In this document: piece by piece, positions 11,640 through 23,460 of the stretch | Position numbering within the stretch: the stretch's first letter is position 1 | Layout: every line of letters begins with the position of its first letter | Source of the DNA: Delia radicum | Taxonomy: Eukaryota > Arthropoda > Insecta > Diptera > Anthomyiidae | Assembly (NCBI GenBank): GCA_021234595.1 | Contig: CM037855.1 | Location: 110,300,895 to 110,364,894, forward strand | Length of the DNA: 64,000 nt | Direction of reading: 5' to 3' | Program-made: the position numbers and the translations under genes | Notes under the pieces: generated by a model | The model's database searches: none | Told to the model about the DNA's origin: nothing | Seen by the model: the letters and a program-made list of their open reading frames with translations, nothing else

Positions 11640-13570
11640 TATTTTCTTATTTTGTCCTAGGACATTATTGAGGCCAGTTGGCGTAAAATTTAATATAAGA
11701 AAGAAATAAATTAACTAAATTTATGTACTATATCATTTTAGTTAAAAAATAAATATGATGTTTAAATACATTACATTCTTTTTACACTAGAAGCATTTCT
11801 AAATTTTTGTAACAAATAACTTTTTAAATTTGATTTAAAGAATCAAATTCTTTGAATAATTTTAATATTTTCTGGCAAGTTATTAAATTCAACTCCACCA
11901 ATATATTCAATTTTTTGTTTAGTTGTTTCTAATCTGCATCTGTAGGTTCTTAAATTTGAGCTATTTCTAGTATTGTACGTAGCCTGGTTTCTCGAAAACT
12001 TAATTGTGTTGTGACCAATATTTTGCAATGTCTAAAAGACAAATATCAATAATTGCATTTTGTATAAACCATTAATTGGCAACATTGTTTTGGTTACGTC
12101 TCTATATAGCGACAATGTCGGGTGTAAAAGTGGAAGATTATGTACCGTTTTTAAAGCTTTATTTGGAATTCTTTGCAACGATATTAGTTCAGTGCTATTT
12201 TTACAGACGTATACTACAACCATATAGGTTAATTGGCTTTGAATTAATGCTTGACATAGCAGCAATTTGGTGTTTACGTTAAACTTATTTTTAAACTTAT
12301 ATAACAATCCTACTACCGGGGATATTTTCGCCATCAATTCCCGAATATGCAAGGTCCATGATAAATTACACTGTAAATTAACTCCCAAGTACTTTATTGA
12401 CTCACTTTCAAATATCTCTTCACCATTTACATAAATACTAAATCTCTGGGCATTATTGTACACATGAGGTCTGAATCGCAGAAATTTGGTTTTTTCAGTG
12501 GTTATTGCTAACTTGTTTAATCCTGCAAATTCAAAGACCATTGCGGCATCTTTTTCCATATATGCTTTTAGAGCTGCATCATATTTGCATGGATAAAATA
12601 ACGAGATGTCATCAGCATACATAAAAACTTTTCCATACAATCCAAGATTTACAATATCGTTTTTATAAATTGTAAACAAAAGCGGTCCCAAAACACTACC
12701 CTGTGGCACACCATGCTCAACAATACCAAGTAAACGGCGACAACCGTTTATCTCTACATACTGTTTTATATTGTATAGATAACTTTTAAAAAGCTTTAGT
12801 TCACTTCCTCCTATTCCATAAAACTGAAGCTTTTGGATCATAATATCGTGATCTACAAGATCAAAAGCTTTGGAAAAATCAAAGAATATGCCAGCTACTC
12901 CATTAAAACCTTCATCTAATCCTTTACAGATATAATTGACGACATTCACAACAGCATTTTCGGTTCCATTGCCCTTTCTAAAGCCATATTGGCAATCATA
13001 AATTAATTTATTTTTTTCTAGATAGTTTAATAATTGTTGATGAATTATTTTCTCTGCTGTTAAAAATCTTAAGCAAATCTTGTGGGATTTCCTGATTGCA
13101 TTCAATAAATATTCTTGGTGACAGATTATCATGCCCAGGACTCTTATTTGAGGAAAAATTGGCAATAACTCTAAAGATTTCATCAACCGTTGTATTATTC
13201 AAATGAAATGTTTTGATAACATAATGTTCTAAGGTCGTTAAATGTATCTACAGGGGAACTATGGATTTGTTGCTTGATATTTATAGGAACTTGTAGAAAA
13301 TATTGATTAAAACGTTCACATTTTGCAGAATCATCAGTTATTAAAATACCATTTGAATCTTTCAAAGTGATTCTGGTTTTAATATTTCGTCCCAAAGTCT
13401 CATTAAGAAATCTCCAAAATTTTTTAGGATCATTTTGAAAATTACTAGTGTTATCACTAGTAATTTTCAAATAGTAATTATTCATAGAGTTTTTACTAGC
13501 TATTTTTATAACTATTTTTATAATTAGTTTCTTGGTTCTTTACAATTTTTAAATAAATTATGTTGCTCCG
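11640..13570 (-). mobile_element. 5'-truncated non-LTR retrotransposon (LINE)
   Basis: Minus-strand LINE remnant covering the linker before the reverse transcriptase (RT), the RT domain and a C-terminal tail. There is no endonuclease domain. The probable 3' region extends to about 11640; exact ends are not defined and no poly(A) or target duplication was identified. Confidence 0.75.
11843..13485 (-). pseudogene. LINE reverse transcriptase pseudogene
   Basis: Three frames together make one RT protein. At 13485-13195 a linker reads NDPKKFWRFLNETLG. At 13202-13008 lies NKSPGHDNLSPRIF, the usual start of the RT domain. From 13040 to 12032 the RT core carries QYGFRKGNGTENAV, FFDFSKAFDLVDHDI, GVPQGSVLGPLLF and the catalytic YADD. 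A final piece at 12028-11843 reads YNTRNSSNLRTYRCRL, a typical tail. A frameshift with a deletion of roughly 100 bases lies near 13050-13080 and removes the expected YRPIS region. Another frame change precedes the tail. The motif set places it in the Jockey/CR1 group; the clade is not resolved. The catalytic aspartates survive, but the gene cannot make a full protein. Confidence 0.85.
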
Positions 13571-16326
13571 AAATTTAAATGCGAAGTTCTCATAGTAATT
13601 ACATAAAAAAAAGCTTGGCTGATTTGATATATCGTTGTGAGTATAGCATAACCTCACTTTAAATTGACTTTAAAATTTCAGTGTGGTTATGGATCAAAAT
13701 AATGCAATATTTCAGACAATTCTCAAAGCTTCCCAACGATACACAGTTTGTATCTGATCAGAAATATCCTGATTTATGGTATGTATTTCAAGGGAAGGCT
13801 AAAATTGGGCGTGGAGCCTACTAAAAATAGGTGGCAAAATTAAAAATCCTACAATACATATAAAATCTTACATTTTTTCGAAAATAAAGTGTGGAAACGA
13901 AAAAAAAAATTACATTTTGAAATCTTATTATTACTAACATAATAAACAATAGAAACAAATCTGATTGCACAAATTAAGAACAATACTCCAAAGTTTTTCT
14001 GTCTACAGTTTTTTACGAGAAATCAATGTTAAGTTTTGCACACTTAAAATTAAATTTTCAGATCAGTTTAATTTAAAACATAGCAGATTTTTGGTAATTT
14101 TTACAACATTCAGACGCTTTATGAATAATCTAGCCCGTTTCTTATAAATATCTGTTGGAGTAGAACTAAAATTAAAATACATAATATTAGTCGTCATATT
14201 CAGAAAAAAACGTTCCGCGTTTACTGGCGTTTTTTTCAATATTTTAGATTTGATGGAACAACTCGTGTAGCTTAAAATTATTGTAAAAAGAATATTTTGA
14301 TTTTCTTTCTTCTCTATTTTCGCCATTATTATTATTGTTAATGCAATTAAAATTATTCAAGTTGTTAATGTATTTAACTTTGTTAGGGACTATCACGTGA
14401 GTGATCTGAAGTCACGTACACTCACTGAAAAATGTTTAGCTGTGTATAAAATTGTTTTCATTAAAATTTATTATTCTAGAACTAATTTTGAAATACTCAC
14501 GAAAACTGAAGTAAACGAGTTTTTATTAATATTTATTCATTCCTATTTGCTCGCGATGTCTCAACATAAAGTCAAAGTTGGCTACGCTGAACGTAAAAAC
14601 CATACGCCAAGCTGATAACGTTGTGAAATGGAGGCGGAAGCGATTAGAAAATAAACAAAAATCTAAAAATAGAATGTTTGTGTTTGCCACTTCTGAGTAT
14701 AATATACAATAACAGAAAAGCCAATAGGAAAGAAAACTGCAATTTAGCTGCATTGCATTCGAGGTCATACTGGGGGGTAATCGCTAAACGGTCATGACTT
14801 GGTACTGTTACTTTTGTAATGTAAGAAGAGCGCAGGTTTGATTCATATAGCCGCAGGTTGTTGAAAAATGTAACATATAGAGACAATCTGACAATTATAA
14901 GACACAAATAATAATAATACAATTTAAATGGAAAATCATTGATGGCAGAAACCAGTCTAGTCGGATTTGGTGGTTATAATTTTTTAGAGAAAACCGTTTA
15001 TTCTTCTTGTTAACCTGAACCTTAGTAAAATAAATAAATAAATAAATGATTTTTCTTTTAAAAAAATTAAAGTAGACCAAAAAATTGTATAAATAAAGTT
15101 GGTTTTATTCGCCAATGTAACCTTTATTCAATAAAACTATTTTGGTGTAAATTAAGTTTGAATTTTTGTTAAATTAATTTGAATTTTTTTTTTCTTCAAA
15201 AAATAGTTTTTCATAAAAAATATAAATAAAGTTTTTGTTGAAATATTTCAAGAAATATATTTTTTCCTATTCATTATACGTTCATTGCAAAAAAAATCTA
15301 ATATCATAATTTAAGAGTACGCGCCAGTTTACCTACGACGACTGGCGGCATCACTGCAAATTATAAATAGTTTTTTGCTGCCCAATTTCACGTTTAAGAT
15401 TTAAAAACTGGGCTTAAAAATTAACTTGTATTTGTATGATAAATTGTCTTTTTAATTTACGAAAATTAGACTTATTTGTGCACAGGGTTAAATTATTCAA
15501 AAAAACAAAAAATTCTCATACCCAGATTGACTGTATAGTGGCCACAGAGCTGCCACCTTTTTGAATTATTTGAACAAAAGGCTCTTCGGCAAAAGTCGCA
15601 TAAAAACCAAAAAGCTCAGTCACCCCCTCGATTAAATTAAATTGTCACTACTATGAATTATTTTGAGCTAACTGCAACTAAAATTCCTCAATAAAACGTC
15701 AGGTTTAATGTTACTAAAGAGCATTTTTTGGAATAACAAAAATAATTGAAAGTCTTTAGATATAGTTTATACACAAGTAAATGTGCCATCAAAAAACCTT
15801 TTAACTAGTTGATACCGAATTTGTATACAGTTGCCTCAAATATAACGACATAAACCAAAAGAAAAAAATTGGGTAATTTTTGTACCTCTTTTGACCATTT
15901 TTGAAAAAAAAAACAGATTCCTTAAATTTTTATTTTCTACAGCATATAAGAAGTACATAAATATCACCGGTAAGGTCACAGTATTAAACGCACACTTGCT
16001 TTATTTGGCCACCGAACATTTAATAAAACTTTGGTATTTGATAGAGGTGACAAACGTAAAAAGTTTGTTCGAAACTTTTTTGTTTGCAATTTTTTTTATC
16101 GAAAAAACTAAAACTGTTGTCAAACAAACGTTTGTATAATTTTTGTTCTTCTCAAAAACCTATAAAAGTTTAATTACGATCTGCTAGTCCGCAGCAGGAG
16201 ACCTCCCTTGTCAGTGTTTTTTTTTTTTAATTTTGGCATTTGCATCCAGTCTGTGAATACACCTAATTACGAACTCAACATACATTTAACTGTATGTTTT
16301 TCTGTTTGTTAATGTCATTAAACGAA
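13571..16326. other. non-coding stretch
   Basis: No gene recognised. Contains a (TAAA)n run near 15028-15050 and many poly-T tracts. Short open frames here are A/T-driven and have no recognisable motif. Confidence 0.55.
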
Positions 16327-16628
16327 AGAACATAAAGTCTAAAGAAGAACCAATGTACTCAACAGCTGTTCAATTTTATATGCCAACTGGTTTTAAGAGA
16401 AACAGTTTTGTAAGGTTTTCTTAATGCATATTTTTTTAGTATATGTAAACAAAATGTTGTGTTAATTATGCAAAACTTATGCAGAGAATACCTTAAGCAA
16501 CAAAAATTAACTTTAAAATTTAATTAAAATTGCTTAAAAGCATGAAAATTAATTAATTTAAAGTTCCACTGTTAACAATTTTTTTTCCAAACTCTCTTAA
16601 AACCAGTTCAGGTTTTTAGAAGAGTGCT
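16327..16628 (+). repeat. MITE family with ACTGGTTTTAAGAGA inverted motif, copy 1
   Basis: Inverted motifs AACTGGTTTTAAGAGA (about 16385) and TCTCTTAAAACCAGTT (about 16593) frame ~225 bp. Homology to the second copy at 58723-59018 (opposite orientation) extends further out to AAGAAGAACCAATGTACTCAAC and TTTTTAGAAGAG. No coding content. Confidence 0.7.
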
Positions 16629-16832
16629 TTGGATACTGGTTGATTAAGCTACTAAAACAATAATCATAAAAATACTCAAATATTCTACAACAAACATTAT
16701 TTTCAAAGTCATTATCATTGCATGGCATCGCTTACTTATTTGTTCGATTGCTCGCTCGCATCTTTGCAAAACATTTTTCTTTCTATTTCTATTTACATTG
16801 TTTTTGTTTTTTTTTTTTTTGTTTTTTGTTAT

Positions 16833-17220
16833 GGAGCAATTCCATATGAAAACGATCAAAATTGGCAAATTTTTGGACGACCCCTCTCCGATTTTAAAAT
16901 AAATAGTCTCAATCGATTGCCCAGCAAAAAATAATGTACCTTCAATTAAAGCCTGATTCAATACCTTTCCAACGAACTATCACTCGTTGCGATCGCTTTA
17001 GTAGTTTTTTTTTTAAAACAACTTTCAATGAGGTCCCTTATGAAGTATTCTTCAATTTTGTCACATGACAGTGGTGCACACCACCACTAAACCAGTCACT
17101 ATAAAAAAAAAAAAAATATGTAGGTACATTATTTTTTGCTGGGCAATCGATTGAGACTATTTATTTTAAAATCGGAGAGGGGTCGTCCAAAAGGTGATCG
17201 CTTTCATATGGAATTGCTCT
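16833..17220. mobile_element. 388-bp MITE with ~100-bp TIRs
   Basis: The left arm 16833-16938 and right arm 17122-17220 are inverse copies. Both carry GAGCAATTCCATATGAAA, GACGACCCCTCTCCGATTTT and CAATCGATTGCCCAGC. The intervening ~185 bp has no coding potential. The left arm has an insertion of about 10 bases relative to the right. The target duplication is unclear; a TA-like duplication is possible. Confidence 0.85.
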
Positions 17221-17345
17221 ATGTACTTATTTCCATTCATCTTCCCTTAAATACATTTATTAACATTACTGTTTTTTATTGCATTTTTATTTTTAGTTAA
17301 TTGTGTGTAAAATTAGTATTTTTTAATTTCGTTTTCATATGTTTA

Positions 17346-18315
17346 CACTGAAAAGTAAAGTCAGAAAAAACAAAAACACTTTTTTTTGATTCTTTTAAAA
17401 ATAATTTACAATAAGTTATAAAACATAAAAAATGTTGAAAATCCTAAACAATTTTTTGTGATTCTCTTAAAAATAATTTACAATAAGTTAGAAAATATAA
17501 AAATGTTCATGCTCCCACATTGACGACATGAATTAATGTATTATCTGAAAATATATAGGAATAAATATACATAACAAAAACATAATTACCTTTCAACACC
17601 ATGCAAAAAAAAAAGTCAGAATAAAGTTTTCAGCAGCATTTTTGCTGAATTTACTAATATTTTGCTGATATTAGAAAGTTTTCTGCAAGGATGCTCCCAG
17701 CAGAATGTAGCTGACTTTACAACACTTTTTTTAGATTACTTACATCAATGGTTGTCTAAATGATGGAATCTTTTAAAGGAAGACAAATGCAGTAATTCTA
17801 GATACGAAAAAAAAAAATAACAAAATATGACATATACCTCCCTTTTTTTGCAATAAGAAATTGGAAACATAAAAAATTACCTAAGTTATGTGTCCTTGCC
17901 TTTCGCTTTAGTCTGTTTACCTTGTAGTATATTTATTTGACCACCCTACGTTAATATCACTGAAAATCAGTATAAACATTTAGTTTACAAATACACGTTT
18001 AATATTTACTAAATTTAAGTATTTTACTTTGTGTTTAATTTTATTAATAGACAATTACTTTGACAAGCCGGTAACAAAACAAAATTTATTCTATTTTAAT
18101 CAGCAGTGTTGGTATACACATTGTTGACGTACTTTGTCTTATATATGAAAATCAGATACAAAAATCTTCCATAGTTTATTTTTTTATATGTTTTACAAGA
18201 GTTGTATCTTTTAGAATCACATTCTTCGCCTCTACTAAATACTGACATGCCGCGATAGTATACTTTATTTATAATACGTTTTATTAAATTTTCTAATAAC
18301 TTATTTTTTTGCGTG
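17346..18315 (-). mobile_element. TA-flanked MITE (GTTAGTA / TTTTGCTAA family), copy 1
   Basis: Bounded by TA at 17344-17345 and 18316-18317, with end CACTGAAAAGTAAAGTCAG on the left and ...CTTATTTTTTTGCGTG on the right. It is homologous in reverse to 59306-60493, sharing TTGACGACATGAATTAATGT, TTTAAAGGAAGACAAATGC and TGACAAGCCGGTAACA. It is shorter through deletions and lacks a transposase. Confidence 0.75.
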
Positions 18316-18599
18316 TAGTGTATGATAAGGATCGCGCCAGAGCTGATATTTGAACGGAAACAATAAGTGCACGAAGTTCAGCAGTACATTATTCTGCACG
18401 TGCTTAACAACATTTACATCAAGTAAATAGTTTTATTTGTTAAACTATTTTTGTGCAGGGAATTTTTTGCGAAATCATTAATGCACGTTTTGTTTGCTGT
18501 AACTCGATCAATATTTATGGTCAAGCTGCTAATTTTTAAAGACTTTTCATTTATTTTATGTAACATTAGCAGTTGTTGGAAAAAATTCTTGTTAAATAT

Positions 18600-19500
18600 G
18601 ATTTTAACCATAGATACGAGGTTGGATCAATACGTCAGTGACTTTTTGAATGAAACACAGTTTTTTTTAGTATAAAAGGATATTATTTACATAGTCTGCG
18701 TTTAGCTCAATGCAATTAATACAACGTTTCTACATTTCTTTTATTCCTTCCAAAAAATTGGATTTCTCGTTGTCCTCAAAAAATTTAATTGTTTAAGCAA
18801 TAATTTCATCGTTGGAGCTAAATCTTTTCTTATCGATCCATTTATTTAGGTTTGGAAATAATAAATAGTCATTGAATGCTAAATCCGAAGAATATACCGG
18901 ACGGGGGTACCGACTCGTGGCCCAAATAGGGTCGTTGTTTTTAAATCGTAGTTCGCTTCACAAAAATGCTATAATATTCGCCGTTTACTGTTTTTATATT
19001 TTGAAGTTAATTGATGTAGAGCTTGTTGGCTTGCTAACCCACCTTGGCCTCCTACCGAGCCGGTTCATTAGGAGAAACCCATTGTTTTGACTACTGCTTG
19101 GTCTGGGGTATGTTGTAATTGATCCATAGTTCATCACCAGTTACAAAGCGAAACAAAAACTCATTCGAATTTCTTTTAAATAACTCTAAACAATTCTTTC
19201 AAGATGTCACACAAATGCGATTATGGTCATTTGAGAGCAAACGTGTCTTCAATCGTGCAGATAGCTTTCTAAAACCCCACTGATATGAAATGTTTATGGC
19301 ATCAACAATATAACGCACTTTCACTCTCTGATCTGCCGACACGATATGGTGAATTTTTTTTTTGGAAATTTTCGGGTGCATTGACCACTATTGAAAGTCC
19401 AAAGCGTCCTACGTCACTAGTAATAGTGCGACCGCAACGAAACTCAGTAAAACACTTTTTTATAAAAAGTTTCAAAAAATAATGTTTTATGATCACTCAA
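18600..19500 (-). pseudogene. mariner transposase pseudogene
   Basis: Minus-strand transposase of the IS630-Tc1-mariner superfamily in several frames. The N-terminal DNA-binding part reads KCFTEFRCGRTITSDVGR and then KKIHHIVSADQRVKVRYIVD (19496-19199). The catalytic part has TGDELWINYNIPQTKQ (about 19140-19095, first aspartate), then NEPA and VNGEYYSIFVKR. PVYSSDLAFNDYLLFPNLNK (about 18915-18850) holds the third aspartate of the DD34D triad. The C-terminus reads FFEDNEKSNFLEGIKEM and CINCIELNADYV. The segment that should contain the second aspartate (QDNAP-type) is missing. Several stops and frameshifts occur. A terminal-repeat-like CGAGGTTGG lies at about 18615, while the other end is not seen. 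The motifs fit the irritans-like mariners common in flies. Dead copy. Confidence 0.85.
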
Positions 19501-20045
19501 AATTCACATTGTTCCTTTTTTACAAAAATCAACAAGGTTGTATGCTTCGAACACATGTTAAATGCAAAGTAAGATTTGGGATTTACAATACATTCAATTT
19601 CAACTTATGTATAATTCGACATTATTCTTGATTTGGATTGATTTGTGATGTAAACATACTCAATTTAAAATTATATAGAGTAATCACATTAATTGGATGG
19701 TGTTTTTTTTATATATACCTCGGATATGCTAACGGTACAGTGAAATAACTCCCAAATGAAATAAGTCCCAATGGAAAAATGAAATAAGTCCCAAAAAATT
19801 TTCCATGTAAATTGGGACTTATTTCATTATGAAATAAGTCCCAATGCGTTGGGACTTATTTCATAATTTTTGTTGGGAGTTAATTCATTATGAAATAACT
19901 CCCAAATGAAATAAGTCCCAACAGTTTTTTTGTTGGGAGTTATTTCATTTGGGAGTTACCATTGGCACTTATTTCATCGCAGTTGGGACTTATTTCATTT
20001 TAATTGCAAACACAATTTTACGATTGGGAGTTAAATTTAGCCAAT

Positions 20046-20612
20046 GGTGCAATAAAGCCTTTATTTTGTATTTTTTGATTCTTTTGTTACACTGTTCAGT
20101 TTTTCTGCGTGGCGGCCTGCGGCCGATCTTAGGGGTTTTCTCCTCCATAGGACGCGGCAGGTGGCTTCGCTGAATACAGTTTTCCTGCGACCGTCTCATA
20201 ATCTTCCCTAGTGTGACGCGCGCAGGGAAACTTTATTCAGCGAAGCCACCTGCCGCGTCCCATGGAGGAGAAAACCCCTAAGAGCGGCCGCAGGCCGCCA
20301 CGCAGAAAAACTTTATAAAGCAAAGATTTTCAATATTGTTGCAGTTAAATTTTTTGTTGAATTATTAATGTTCTATTAATTTTTGTTAATATGAAATTTT
20401 TTTATAATTGTTCAATAAAATATAAGAAGAATAAGAATAAGAAATTTAATTGCTTCATTTAAAAAAAAATTTAAGTGAAATAAGGCCTTTACGGCATTAT
20501 TTCACTTTCAAAGTGCAATAAAGCTTTTTTGCAAATAAAGGCCTTATTTCTCAATTGAAAGTGAAATAAAGCCTTAAAGGCCTTATTTCGTAAGGCATTA
20601 TTGCACTCCACC
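20046..20612. mobile_element. inner TIR unit nested within the 9-bp-duplication element
   Basis: Starts GGTGCAATAAAGCCTT and ends, read inward, GGTGGAGTGCAATAATGCCTT. Copies of AAATAAGGCCTTTA-type words recur at about 20475-20595 in both orientations. It has its own motif set, distinct from the outer arrays, so it looks like a separate element inserted in or captured by the outer one. No matching target duplication at its two sides. The word TATGCTTAC (20613-20621) just outside its right end is one base different from the outer duplication. Confidence 0.5.
20101..20310. repeat. GC-rich palindrome, ~89-bp arms
   Basis: Arm 20101-20189 and arm 20221-20310 are inverse copies around a ~31-bp spacer. 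Both contain CTGCGTGGCGGCCTGCGGCC and CTTCGCTGAAT or the complement. GC content is strikingly high against the AT-rich surroundings. The arms could form a very stable hairpin. Confidence 0.9.
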
Positions 20613-20909
20613 TATGCTTACATATACTTATGAAATAAAAAGTGTTCTCTAACAGAAAAACAAAACAAACAAAAATTGGGAGTTAATTCATTTTTGTTGG
20701 GACTTATTTCATTGGGAGTTAATTCATTTTTTTTGGGATTTATTTTTAAATTTTGAAATAACTCCCAAAAATTGTGACTTATTTCATTTTTCTCATTGGG
20801 AGATATTTCATTTTTTTACATTGGGTGTTATTTCATTTTTGATGGGACTTATTTCATTGGGAGTTATTTCATTGGGACTTATTTCATTTGGGAGTTATTT
20901 CAATGTACC

Positions 20910-22100
20910 TATGCTAACAGCAGATAAATTGACTACTAAAGCATCACAATTGATATTTTATCAAGATATCCTTGCTTTTCAAAGTACCAACTTTTAATCT
21001 CTAGAATCTAGTTTAAGGTAGATAAATACAAATAGTAAAATACTTCAAGCACAGAGAAAATTATTGCAATCAAACTGCTCGTTATTAGTCGATTGTAAGT
21101 TATATTTACGAAAATTTGTTTAAATGAGTTCGTTTATAAGAAACATTTAATGTAAATGACGTTTTAAAATTAAAAGTCATTAAAACTGGGAAATTTGTTC
21201 TATAAATCTGGATTTGCTTTTTACTCTTGAAGGTAATACAACATATCGTTTATCATACTCACTTCTTTTCTCTCAAAACTATGAGTTACGTAGATGACGC
21301 TCTGTGTAAGAGCTTCTGGAATCGCTCTTGAAAAGATGGTGAATTATATCATGCCGAAGTCTTCCAGCATGCTGTTGGGTCTCTAATGTTTAGCTAATCC
21401 ATTAAAATACCACATTAAATAGTTTTATTTTCTATTTTGGCATTCTCATCGATGAATGGCTTGTCATAGGAAGGAAGCATTCCAAATATGATACTTTGGA
21501 AGTTTTTCTGCCTAAACAACTTCTTAGGAAGTTAGTTAGGCCTATTAGAAGTTCTTTTGAAGCATTATAAAAATAGCTTTCTGCCTATGCCAAGCCAATG
21601 CTAAATTCATCGATCAAAATGCTAAACCTTCTTAGGTACAACAATTTTAGCTTTGACTTAATAACAAGTCAACTGCAACATGTCATGCCATTTTCGAAGC
21701 CCCACAATCTTTCACAGGTACAGTCCGTTTATGAGAAAGGTAGCTGTCAGTTTACATGGTGCTACAAGAGAACTTAAAATTGCCAATCAATAATTTAAAG
21801 AGTACCGCTGGGTCCCATTACATACTTTACTCTATCTTCCTTATTTTTATTAATCGTTTGAACATGATGATATTAAATTACTCAATACCCAATGTTGTCT
21901 GAACAATAATATCGTTAAATACACAGAGTTATCTGAACACTTGTGTGGTATTTATATCTAGAAATACAATACTCTATATTATCGAATTTTTGTAAATAGT
22001 CTGTGAAAGTCGCTTGTATAGAACAATTTAAATGGACGCAAATAACTTACGTTGTCAAAAATATCTTGTAGTATCGTCAAATAACACTGGTTTATCGGTA
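20910..22100. other. probable decayed LINE upstream part or unique DNA
   Basis: No intact frame. Several stretches between 21270 and 21800 resemble degraded coding sequence, and could be the part upstream of the plus-strand LINE RT at 22.1 kb, but no diagnostic endonuclease motif was readable. Confidence 0.35.
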
Positions 22101-23460
22101 CACTTGGATGAAAGAGTGCTCTTAGGTAGATGCTAGCACGTCCCTTGGATAATGCAGAAAAGTTGCCAATGTTCAGCCAATCAATAAAAAGAGTACATCT
22201 AATGGGTTTTGAAAATTACCCTCAAGCACTTTCGACACTAATGAAGATCGATCGCGAGTAAGGTTTATGTAGAAGTCGTTCTACTTGAGACCTCTTACCG
22301 TTCGTATTGGAGGTTGTCCATACAAGAGCAAAGTCGTTACCCTTCCAGACGTTCAATAGTGTGTGGCACTCGTATCCATTTTGGAGTCGGTTAGGACTCT
22401 TTATGATCTCATCCATTGGTTTCCAGCGAGTTCAGGAGTCTCGAGTGTATTCCTTCTCCTTTCCTATTTCACATCTTTCTTAATGACCTATTTGGTCAAA
22501 CTTTAAACCATATATACTCTTTCGCAGAAGACAGAAACATTTCCCATTCATTTTCCTTTGGTCGTATGCCAAACTTTGAGGTGATTGGGGGCATGAAAGA
22601 CTCAACCAATTAGTACCTCTCTGCAATCTCTTAGTGTCGTTAGAATATATCATACTTAAATGCACACAAGTCTCGATATTACATGATAGTTCATAGTATC
22701 GTGATATCGACATTTGTTCGTTTGAGTGGTATCGATATTGAGGAATCGGATACTCTTGATGTTCTGGGCTTAAAAAACTAGTGTGATTTCAGCTGGAATA
22801 AACATGTATTTCAAATGCGAGAAGAAGAATTCAAGTGTATCGGATTTCTGTAATGCTACAATAACTACTTCACTACATCTGCGAAGCCCAAGGAGGTCGT
22901 TGCTCTAAGCAAAAACAGTAAGGTTTCAAGCTCTATTCAATCATTTAAACATCGTCGGCATATATGTTGTGTAGTTGTTCTATTATTTCTTCGGGGAAAG
23001 ACCTGAATCCTGGGTTTAAAAAATGTTTACCTTTGTTTTTAAGCATTACATTTGATGTCCTTAATGTTAAATCCACTTATGAAATACAACTTCTCGATAT
23101 GGGAAGAGGCTTAAATGTTTGTATTATTCTTAAGATGCAATTGTTGATGACTGTATAACTAAATCAATTAGATATAAGTTAGTCCATCGTGGGTTGTGAA
23201 GCACATAGTTGTTGCTGTGGGAAGTATAATGCGAAATATTTGTCACATTATGCTGATATTACCGCAAAATGCTCTACAAAGCGAATTTGTTCTTCGGTCG
23301 TACTCCCTCCTATAACGTCTTTCCAGCAATTAACAACTTGGACAAATATATTTGTTAAGTGTTCCGAAGGTCTCTATACTCCTCGCAAGCGTTATATGCC
23401 TGATGAAACCTCTTACAATTATGCCAAGAACAATTTTATACCAATAGTCACTTAGTTTGC
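22100..23460 (+). pseudogene. decayed LINE reverse transcriptase
   Basis: Plus-strand RT fragments appear in shifting frames. In order these are FNSVWHSYPFW near 22350 (degraded FDxVWH motif), SPFLFHIFLNDLFGQTLNHI and YSFAEDRNISHSFSF around 22450-22560 (the catalytic FADD mutated to FAED), then DIEESDTLDVLGLKN, WNKHVFQMREEEFKCIGFL and YFTTSAKPKE through 22900. The C-terminal tail CCCGKYNAKYLSHYADIT and TPRKRYMPDETSYNYAKNNF ends at 23455. This order and wording match non-LTR retrotransposon RTs of the Jockey group. Many stops and frameshifts make it an old, inactive copy. Confidence 0.75.

Larger units (their letters stand above)
19734..20909. mobile_element. non-autonomous transposon with 9-bp target duplication and 14-bp motif arrays
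   Basis: Termini read inward are GGTACAGTGAAATAACTC and GGTACATTGAAATAACTC. The element is flanked by the identical 9-mer TATGCTAAC at 19725-19733 and 20910-20918. Both terminal regions are built from about 26 copies or variants of GAAATAACTCCCAA and GAAATAAGTCCCAA in both orientations. A 9-bp duplication and a GG-starting TIR fit Mutator-like or Merlin-like elements; this class assignment is an inference. No transposase is present. A second motif system and a GC-rich palindrome occupy the centre. Confidence 0.8.

Noticed and set aside
16644..16961. 105-codon minus-strand frame
   Set aside because: It overlaps the long TIR of the 388-bp MITE and a Lys/Asn low-complexity run, so it is fortuitous.
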